This document shows positions 1 through 4,661 of a DNA stretch of 5,375 nt, piece by piece. The first letter of the stretch is position 1. Every line of letters begins with the position of its first letter. The notes under the pieces were generated by a model. That model was not told where the DNA came from. It searched no databases and was given only the letters and a program-made list of their open reading frames with translations. Source of the stretch: Spirochaetia bacterium (GTDB lineage Bacteria; Spirochaetota; Leptospiria; Leptospirales; Leptonemataceae); the NCBI GenBank assembly GCA_029880625.1, contig JAOUOA010000239.1, positions 1 to 5,375 of the forward strand. The letters run 5' to 3'. Made by a program: the position numbers and the translations under genes.

Positions 1-141
1 CAGCATGAGAGTGGTCAGAGGATAGTAAATCATTGGCTTATCGTAAACAGGTAGAATCTGCTTGGATACAGCCATGGTTGCAGGATAAAGGCGCGTTCCG
101 GATCCTCCCGCAAGTATAATTCCTTTTTTAATGCTACTCAT
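1..141 (-). CDS. rmlA: Glucose-1-phosphate thymidylyltransferase, N-terminal 47 codons (partial)
   Basis: This is the start of RmlA (also RfbA), the cytoplasmic enzyme that joins glucose-1-phosphate and dTTP into dTDP-glucose, the first step of dTDP-L-rhamnose synthesis. The ATG is the complement of 139-141. An AGGGA Shine-Dalgarno lies 5 nt upstream. The visible protein begins MSSIKKGIILAGGSGTRLYP and carries the nucleotidyltransferase signature GGSGTRL (residues 12-18), followed by SKQILPVYDKPMIYYPL (26-42), which is close to invariant in RmlA. The family is about 290 residues long, so roughly 240 residues lie beyond the left edge. It is the last of the four rml genes in transcription order, separated from rmlB by 141 nt. 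Identification rests on these signature motifs and on the rmlCDB genes upstream. Confidence 0.95.
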   Translation of the reverse strand, partial: MSSIKKGIILAGGSGTRLYPATMAVSKQILPVYDKPMIYYPLTTLML

Positions 142-282
142 AGAAATCCCTGTTATAAATTGATCAAAAGCGATGAATGATATTACAGTTGACAGGATTT
201 TTTAAAATCCCGGTGAAGAACCATAAACATTTCTAAAAGATCTGATGAAATCATCGTCATTCGCAGCTTACAGAATCTGAAG
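142..282. other. rmlB-rmlA intergenic gap with a short inverted repeat
   Basis: These 141 nt separate rmlB from rmlA and show no ORF of interest. The gap is longer than the other junctions in the operon. It contains a short AT-rich inverted repeat, GGATTTT (195-201) and AAAATCC (204-210). On the transcribed minus strand no U-tract follows it, so it is not a convincing terminator. It could be an RNA processing or attenuation hairpin, but that is inference. No good promoter for rmlA was found in the gap, so rmlA is probably read through from upstream. Confidence 0.4.
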
Positions 283-1326
283 TTAATTCCCGTACTGCTT
301 TTTATAATAGTCTTTATATTCTCCGCTTAAAATTGATTCCCACCATTTCTGATTGGCAAGATACCATTCTACTGTTTGTCTCAAACCCTCTTCAAAAGTA
401 TGCTTCTGCTTCCATCCGAGTTCATTTTCTGTTTTAGAGCAGTCAATGGCATATCGAAAATCATGCCCCAGTCTGTCCTTAACATAAGTAATCAGAGAAG
501 AATGCGGTTTGCCTTCAGGATGTAATTCATCCATGATGGCGCAGATTTGATTCACAATATCCATATTTGTTCTTTCGCTTCTTCCGCCTATAGCATATGT
601 TTCGCCTGTTTTTCCTTTAGCAAGCACCGTTTCAATGGCGGAACAGTGGTCCTCAACATGAAGCCAATCGCGAATATTGTCTCCCTTTCCGTAAACAGGA
701 AGGGGCTTCCCCAGAAGAGCATTAATGGTCATGAGCGGAATTAATTTTTCAGGGAATTGGTAAGGGCCGTAATTGTTGGAGCAATTTGTAGTTACCACAG
801 GCAGTCCGTATGTATGAAAATAAGAACGCACAAAATGATCCGAAGATGCCTTGCTTGCCGAATAAGGAGAATTCGGCTGAAAACAGGTTTCTTCGGTAAA
901 AAAACCCTCGCTGCCCAGGGTTCCGTAAACCTCGTCGGTTGAAACATGGAGCATTTTTTTTCCTCCCTGTTCTGTCCACTTCAGTTCACGAATTCGCTCA
1001 AGTATGCGAAATGTTCCGATTACATTCGTATGGATAAATTCTTCCGGTCCCGTAATGGATCGATCTACATGGCTTTCCGCTGCGAAATGGACAATATGCG
1101 TGATTTGATCTGTAATTGCATTTTGAAGATCTTTTTTTTCTGTGATATCTCCCTGGATAAAAGAGTATCTTTTATCTCCTTCGCATTCTTTTAAATTTGC
1201 AAGATTGCCTGAATAAGTAAGCTTATCAAAGGCAATGACCTGGTCATCTTTGAAATTTTTTAAAATATAATAAACAAAATTTGCGCCGATAAAACCTGCA
1301 GCGCCTGTAACCAATATCTTTCTCAA
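283..1326 (-). CDS. rmlB: dTDP-glucose 4,6-dehydratase
   Basis: RmlB (RfbB) is a cytoplasmic NAD+-dependent extended short-chain dehydrogenase that converts dTDP-glucose to dTDP-4-keto-6-deoxyglucose. The 347-residue length matches the family. The N-terminal Rossmann nucleotide-binding motif is TGAAGFIG (residues 7-14, GxxGxxG). The catalytic loop is STDEVYG (129-135), giving Thr130, Asp131 and Glu132. The Tyr-Lys pair is YSASK (Tyr155, Lys159). Family blocks ESHVDRSI (84-91), NCSNNYGPYQFPEKLIP (181-197) and RDWLHVEDH (219-227) are all present, so the enzyme looks intact. The start is TTG (complement of 1324-1326), not ATG. It is supported by a GAGGAG Shine-Dalgarno 6 nt upstream and by the usual RKILVTG opening. 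The nearest upstream ATG, at the complement of 1339-1341, is out of frame. The gene lies 48 nt after rmlD. Confidence 0.97.
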   Translation of the reverse strand: MRKILVTGAAGFIGANFVYYILKNFKDDQVIAFDKLTYSGNLANLKECEGDKRYSFIQGDITEKKDLQNAITDQITHIVHFAAESHVDRSITGPEEFIHTNVIGTFRILERIRELKWTEQGGKKMLHVSTDEVYGTLGSEGFFTEETCFQPNSPYSASKASSDHFVRSYFHTYGLPVVTTNCSNNYGPYQFPEKLIPLMTINALLGKPLPVYGKGDNIRDWLHVEDHCSAIETVLAKGKTGETYAIGGRSERTNMDIVNQICAIMDELHPEGKPHSSLITYVKDRLGHDFRYAIDCSKTENELGWKQKHTFEEGLRQTVEWYLANQKWWESILSGEYKDYYKKQYGN

Positions 1327-1332
1327 AATAAA

Positions 1333-1338
1333 CTCCTC
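1333..1338 (-). promoter_or_regulatory. Shine-Dalgarno GAGGAG for the TTG start of rmlB
   Basis: On the minus strand GAGGAG is followed by the six bases TTTATT and then TTG AGA AAG, which begins the RmlB protein. This near-ideal ribosome binding site is the main evidence for the non-ATG start. No in-frame ATG would preserve the N-terminal Rossmann strand. Confidence 0.75.
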
Positions 1339-1374
1339 ATATCCTTAAATATACAGGATCATACAATTTTAATT

Positions 1375-2307
1375 TTATTTTCCCGTTAAATCCTTAAAAT
1401 ATTCCCGCAAATCGTCTTTCCAGTGGGGGATTTCCCTCATGATCCTTCTGGTTTTTTTCAAATCCATAACAGAAAAATGCGGCCGCTTTGCAGGCAGGGG
1501 GTATTCTTCGGTATTGATTGGATAAACAGGAATTTTTCGCTGAATTTCTCCAATCTTATGGGAAATTTGAACAATTTCAAAGGCAAAATCATACCAGCTT
1601 GCAATTCCACTATTGCTGAAATTCAGAATTTCACCTGAAAAATCTTTTTCACCCGTTGAAAGGAGATTTTTTTTATTTATGTATGCAATAATAAAATCGG
1701 CAAGACGTTTTGCCCATGTAGGCCGTCCAATTTGATCTTCAATAATCCGCAAAGATTCTCTTGAAGGATCTGAAGCAAGCTTTACAATTGTTTTTACAAA
1801 GTTGTTTCCGAATTTTGAATAAAGCCAGCTTGTGCGAATCACAGATGCGCCGGTTATATTTTTGCCTGAAGAATGAATCCTTAAGACTTCCTTATCGCCT
1901 GCATCTTTGGATGCGGCATACACAGACTGTGGATGGGTGGGATCTTCCGGCTGAAAAAGCGTTACTTCTTTTACGCCGCTGCATTCAAATGAAGAAAAGA
2001 CAAAATCCGTAGAAACCTGAATTAAAAAAGAACCGTTTTGCAGGGAAGCTTCTGCAAGAAAAGCCGCCGCATCCCGATTCACCCTGTAGGCCGTATCGGA
2101 ATCTTCTTCTGCTTTATCTACAGCCGTATAGGCAGCGCAGTTAATGATAACATCAGGATGTATTTCCTGCACAAGTTGTAATGTTTTATTTTTATCGGTG
2201 GCATCCCATTCCGAAAGAGAAGGCGCAGAATATTCAATTTTCTTTTCTTGAAAAATTCTGATCAGTTCCTGGCCGAGCTGACCGGATTCGCCGGATAACA
2301 AAATCAT
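1375..2307 (-). CDS. rmlD: dTDP-4-dehydrorhamnose reductase
   Basis: RmlD (RfbD) catalyses the last step of the pathway, NAD(P)H-dependent reduction of dTDP-4-keto-L-rhamnose to dTDP-L-rhamnose, in the cytoplasm. The 310 residues fit the family. The Rossmann motif is GESGQLG (residues 6-12). Other hallmarks are NCAAYTAVDKAE (56-67), STDFVF (99-104), the catalytic YAASK (Tyr130, Lys134), RTSWLY (158-163), GRPT (194-197) and RP (275-276). Two features differ from what I recall as typical. The STDYVF motif reads STDFVF, and the segment between it and the YxxxK motif is about six residues longer (FECSGVKEVTLF). The key catalytic residues are kept, so activity is expected. The ATG overlaps the rmlC stop codon in an ATGA junction, which suggests translational coupling. 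An AAGGA Shine-Dalgarno lies 9 nt upstream, inside rmlC. Confidence 0.95.
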   Translation of the reverse strand: MILLSGESGQLGQELIRIFQEKKIEYSAPSLSEWDATDKNKTLQLVQEIHPDVIINCAAYTAVDKAEEDSDTAYRVNRDAAAFLAEASLQNGSFLIQVSTDFVFSSFECSGVKEVTLFQPEDPTHPQSVYAASKDAGDKEVLRIHSSGKNITGASVIRTSWLYSKFGNNFVKTIVKLASDPSRESLRIIEDQIGRPTWAKRLADFIIAYINKKNLLSTGEKDFSGEILNFSNSGIASWYDFAFEIVQISHKIGEIQRKIPVYPINTEEYPLPAKRPHFSVMDLKKTRRIMREIPHWKDDLREYFKDLTGK

Positions 2308-2855
2308 TTAAATAGATCCTTTTGATCTTTCAGGAGGGGCAGATTTCTGTCTCTTTCTGAAACTTTTATATCTTTTAAGTCAACCGGCCATTGGATTCTC
2401 AGGTCCGGATCATCAAATCGAATTCCTCTTTCATGCTCCGGTGAATATTCATTGGTAGTTTTATACAGAAATTCCGTATTATCTTCAAGAGTGATATAGG
2501 CATGGGCGAATCCTGAAGGAACCCAGAAAATATGCTTATTATCTGCAGTTAATTCAACAGCCACATGCTGGCCGAAGGTAGAAGAAGACCTGCGAACATC
2601 TACAGCAACATCAATCACAGCGCCCCTTACAACACGTACAAGTTTTCCCTGTGCCATGGGATCGAGCTGGTAATGAAGACCGCGCAGAACGTTTTTTCCT
2701 GATTTAGCATGATTGTCCTGAACAAAATCAAAATCCATGCCGTTATCAGCATAAACCGATTTTTTATAAGATTCCATGAAAAATCCCCGGTCATCGCCGT
2801 GAACGTCAGGGACAATCAGTATGAGATTGTTAATTTTTTGTTTTTGGAATTGCAT
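2304..2855 (-). CDS. rmlC: dTDP-4-dehydrorhamnose 3,5-epimerase
   Basis: RmlC (RfbC) is a cofactor-independent cupin epimerase that inverts C3 and C5 of dTDP-4-keto-6-deoxyglucose. From the ATG at the complement of 2853-2855 it encodes 183 residues, the normal family length, opening MQFQKQKINNLILIVPDVHG. Motifs are GDDRGFF (20-26), VLRGLHYQ (56-63, with the catalytic base His61), the FLYKTT region with Tyr131, FDDPDLRIQWP (147-157) and VSERDRNLP (165-173, with the expected catalytic Asp169). The reading frame stays open upstream to a TTG at 2894. That start has no Shine-Dalgarno and would add 13 residues the family lacks, whereas an AGAGA element sits 5 nt before the chosen ATG. The gene follows the unknown 280-residue gene after 42 nt and overlaps rmlD by 4 nt. 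Confidence 0.96.
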   Translation of the reverse strand: MQFQKQKINNLILIVPDVHGDDRGFFMESYKKSVYADNGMDFDFVQDNHAKSGKNVLRGLHYQLDPMAQGKLVRVVRGAVIDVAVDVRRSSSTFGQHVAVELTADNKHIFWVPSGFAHAYITLEDNTEFLYKTTNEYSPEHERGIRFDDPDLRIQWPVDLKDIKVSERDRNLPLLKDQKDLFK

Positions 2856-2897
2856 AGTAATCTCTATAATTTTTGCATACAGGGCAATGATCAATCA

Positions 2898-3740
2898 TTA
2901 TTCATTTTGTATGTTGCTGTTTTTTCCCGGAATATCAAAAATATTTTTAAAAATATTTTTTACAAATTCTGGCAGCAAGGAATGGATTTTACCTATAAAA
3001 ACCAAACCAGATTTTTTATTAATAAAAGGCAGGTATTTATCCAGAATATCTCCCACGTATTTTATTTTAAAATAATCATCTTCATTATAATTGAGCATAC
3101 AGGCTTTATATTTAATATCGGAATCAATACAAAGCAGTGTATTAAACATTCTTTCCATAAGGAATGGAATATTCGTTACTTTATAAAAATACTTCGCATC
3201 TCTGTATATTCTTTTTTTAAATTTACCTTCGGGCAGGTTTTTAACGTATTCATATACAGGTTCGGTAAACTGTATATATTTTTTCCAAAACTTTTGATTC
3301 CCAACCCAGTAATTGCTGAAAAGCATATCCTCCTGCCGGGTTATGATTTTTGTCAGATCAATTTTATAGCCAATATTATTAAAAATTTCCTGCGCCAGTT
3401 TCATTAAACCCGGATGACTGTTGTCGCCCTGCTTCCAGACATTATCATACTGAAGACCAACGATATGAAAAGGATTTATAAAATATACATCATAACCTGG
3501 ATTCTGTTCAATAAATTCAATAAATGTTTCAGATGATATTTTTGTTTTATCCTCAAACCTCCAGGAGAAAACTCCAGTATAATCTGAAGATTTATAAAAG
3601 CCGTCTTTATATGATTTCAGAATAACGCCGTATTCAACCCATTCAGGTTCATTGGAATGGGAATTATCATAAGGGACAAAAAGAGGCGATAGCTTTTCTT
3701 TTTGCTCTTCTTTGAAGTATATTTGTCGTATATTGATCAT
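2898..3740 (-). CDS. Polysaccharide-locus protein of unknown function, possibly glycosyltransferase-like
   Basis: This is a 280-residue protein without signal peptide or clear membrane segment, so probably cytoplasmic. It resembles, from memory, an uncharacterised family common in O-antigen and capsule clusters. Those proteins open with an IYQIY-like strand and share blocks seen here: YDNS (24-27), PEWVEYGVI (32-40), YTGVFSWRF (54-62), DVYFINPF (84-91), NVWKQGDNSHPGL (100-112), FSNYWVGNQKFW (141-152) and FLMERMF (193-199). The DVYFINPF strand and the layout recall GT-A-like sugar-nucleotide enzymes, but no DXD triad is certain and no reaction can be assigned. The C-terminus is lysine- and phenylalanine-rich. 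The gene is more AT-rich than rmlCDBA. Its ATG overlaps a TGA that would end the broken upstream frame (ATGA). The Shine-Dalgarno is weak (AAAGAA-like), which fits a gene once translated by coupling. Confidence 0.8.
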   Translation of the reverse strand: MINIRQIYFKEEQKEKLSPLFVPYDNSHSNEPEWVEYGVILKSYKDGFYKSSDYTGVFSWRFEDKTKISSETFIEFIEQNPGYDVYFINPFHIVGLQYDNVWKQGDNSHPGLMKLAQEIFNNIGYKIDLTKIITRQEDMLFSNYWVGNQKFWKKYIQFTEPVYEYVKNLPEGKFKKRIYRDAKYFYKVTNIPFLMERMFNTLLCIDSDIKYKACMLNYNEDDYFKIKYVGDILDKYLPFINKKSGLVFIGKIHSLLPEFVKNIFKNIFDIPGKNSNIQNE

Positions 3741-3844
3741 AATTCTTTGTGAATCTTTTCAAAAACTTTGCCACATAATCATTCGATGATCTTCCTGCAT
3801 CCAATCAAGATGTAAAGCATAAAACACTATATGATTTACTTCGC

Positions 3845-3873
3845 TATATAACCTTCTGATGGCATATTATCAA
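3845..3873 (-). promoter_or_regulatory. Candidate sigma-70-type promoter for the 280-residue gene and rmlCDBA
   Basis: On the minus strand TTGATA (complement of 3868-3873) is followed after exactly 17 bases by TATATA (complement of 3845-3850). Transcription would begin near 3838 and leave a leader of about 100 nt before the ATG at 3740. In AT-rich DNA such matches are common, and this one lies inside the proposed decayed gene. It may therefore be chance, or a replacement promoter that arose after the head gene was lost. Confidence 0.3.
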
Positions 3874-4006
3874 AGTTTTTTATAAAAGGAAATAGTTTTT
3901 TTAAATCATAACAGCTGCGTGATCATTAATATGGTCAGAGTAACGGTAAAGAAATTTGCCTACTTTTCTAATTAAGTAGATCATATCACAAATGATTTAT
4001 TCAGAA

Positions 4007-4038
4007 TTAAAAAACTTAGAGTTTTTTAAATTTTTTTT
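4007..4038 (+). terminator. Weak terminator-like hairpin with T-tract
   Basis: TTAAAAAAC (4007-4015) and GTTTTTTAA (4021-4029) form a perfect 9-bp stem around the 5-base loop TTAGA. A run of eight T residues follows (4031-4038) on the plus strand. The shape is that of an intrinsic terminator, but the stem has a single G-C pair and no plus-strand gene is seen upstream of it. It may be a chance product of A and T runs. Confidence 0.2.
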
Positions 4039-4106
4039 GTAGGGTTAAATACTGCATTTAAATCTCCCAATGCCTGTGATAACCAATCTTACATTTTTAG
4101 CAAACA

Positions 4107-4133
4107 TATAAATGATTAAAAAAATCATTTATA
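4107..4133. repeat. Perfect 11-bp inverted repeat with AAAAA spacer
   Basis: TATAAATGATT (4107-4117) and AATCATTTATA (4123-4133) are exact reverse complements separated by five A residues. The stem is almost all A-T, so it would be a weak RNA hairpin. As DNA it could be a site for a dimeric regulator, or simply a product of the AT-rich composition. It falls in the most AT-rich part of the region between the two divergent units. Confidence 0.45.
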
Positions 4134-4572
4134 AATAATTATGACTGTAATCCGTTGCATACAGTCAATTGAGCTAAAAAATCCAGGATTGTCTTCTCTA
4201 ATCACGACTTTTTTCCCGGTAGATTTAAGTTTTGTGACCATCCTTGTCCAACTTTTAAAAAAACATTATCACAACAAGGAATTTCTGTCAGTTCCTCATA
4301 TTGATAAAACATTATTGATACGGGGGTAAATATTATTTCATATTTTGCGGAGAAGATCTTTTATTAAAATCAGGTGGACCGGTAGTTTTCAAGTCGTTTT
4401 TTCTGACTTTCAGGGACAGCGCTTCCATACAAATACAACTCTGACTGATCATTTATTTTATTTTTCCTTAAGATAAAATCCCCTGTTTCATTTTACTTCG
4501 GATGTATTTTTTTAATCAGTATGCAATTTGAATTATTACAGTTACATCATAAATCCTTTTATTCGAAATCAT

Positions 4573-4579
4573 CTCCTTT
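4573..4579 (-). promoter_or_regulatory. Orphan Shine-Dalgarno (AAAGGAG) abutting an ATG
   Basis: On the minus strand AAAGGAG directly touches the ATG at the complement of 4570-4572. That ATG begins an 18-codon frame reading MISNKRIYDVTVII. The sequence is a strong ribosome binding site, but the zero spacing would not work well. It looks like a leftover from the original start region of the decayed gene, with bases lost or changed between the site and the start codon. Confidence 0.35.
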
Positions 4580-4614
4580 TCATGAGCTATTAATTTAATT
4601 TGAAGTTTTTTTGG

Positions 4615-4641
4615 TTGACGCGTCATATGAAGCAACATAAT
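4615..4641 (+). promoter_or_regulatory. Candidate promoter of the acyltransferase gene
   Basis: TTGACG (4615-4620) resembles the -35 hexamer and CATAAT (4636-4641) the -10 hexamer, with a somewhat short spacer of 15 bases. Transcription would start near 4648, only about 10-15 nt before the ATG codons at 4659 and 4662. The message would then be nearly leaderless, which agrees with the absence of a visible Shine-Dalgarno there. The -35 element overlaps a GC-rich palindrome. Confidence 0.35.
4616..4625. promoter_or_regulatory. 10-bp palindrome TGACGCGTCA, possible operator
   Basis: TGACGCGTCA is a perfect palindrome with a GC-rich core (GACGCGTC) in otherwise very AT-rich DNA. It overlaps the candidate -35 box of the plus-strand acyltransferase gene and lies about 45 bases upstream of the start of the decayed minus-strand gene. 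Its position between divergent units would suit an operator, but no regulator is encoded in the window. Confidence 0.3.
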
Positions 4642-4661
4642 CATAAATTTGTATTGAAATG

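Larger units (their letters stand above)
3737..4572 (-). pseudogene. Probable decayed gene at the head of the rml operon, family unknown
   Basis: No intact gene fills this stretch, but the minus strand carries consecutive protein-like stop-free pieces in changing frames. From 5' to 3' they are: 4572-4516 (begins MISNKRIYDVTVII), 4492-4370 (contains SELYLYGSAVPESQKKRLEN), 4452-4333 (ends GPPDFNKRSSPQNMK), 4360-4202 (contains EELTEIPCCDNVFLKVGQGW), 4241-4125, 3984-3901 (IRKVGKFLYRYSDHIND), 3922-3836, 3866-3759 and 3775-3737. The last two join if one T is removed from the five-T run at 3761-3765, giving a C-terminus RMIMWQSFEKIHKEL. Its TGA overlaps the ATG of the next gene. At about 836 nt the stretch is the size of a small glycosyltransferase gene. 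The 3' part, about 3737-3984, is the best supported. The stretch between about 3985 and 4125 is very AT-rich and weakest. The alternative is AT-rich intergenic DNA with chance frames. No family is recognised. Confidence 0.42.

Noticed and set aside
189..194. Perfect TTGACA hexamer on the plus strand
   Set aside because: No -10 element follows at 16-18 bases, and no plus-strand gene lies downstream.
2856..2894. Upstream TTG start at 2894 for rmlC
   Set aside because: It has no ribosome binding site and adds 13 residues absent from the RmlC family. The ATG at 2855 gives the standard N-terminus and length.
2709..3407. Plus-strand frame of 232 codons
   Set aside because: It runs antisense across rmlC and the 280-residue gene, is a Phe/Ile/Asn-rich shadow typical of AT-rich DNA, and shows no family motif.
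3759..3866. Faint likeness of the fragment containing LHLDWMQEDHR to HEPN/HepT-like toxin C-termini
   Set aside because: Only an LDW-type match is shared. The catalytic Arg-His spacing is absent and the polysaccharide context does not fit.
4141..4329. Plus-strand frame of 62 codons beginning MTVIRCIQSIELK
   Set aside because: It has no Shine-Dalgarno, no recognisable domain and no partner gene. It lies opposite the coding-like minus-strand fragments and is more likely their shadow.
4371..4390. Possible ops/JUMPstart antitermination element (CGGTAG within the ACCGGTAG context)
   Set aside because: Only six bases match the ops core (GGCGGTAGCGT), the other JUMPstart blocks are missing, and it is on the wrong strand for the rml operon.
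3741..4661. Insertion-sequence remnant, tRNA or CRISPR array as explanation for the gene-free stretch
   Set aside because: No transposase motif, paired terminal repeats with target duplication, cloverleaf or regularly spaced repeats could be found.
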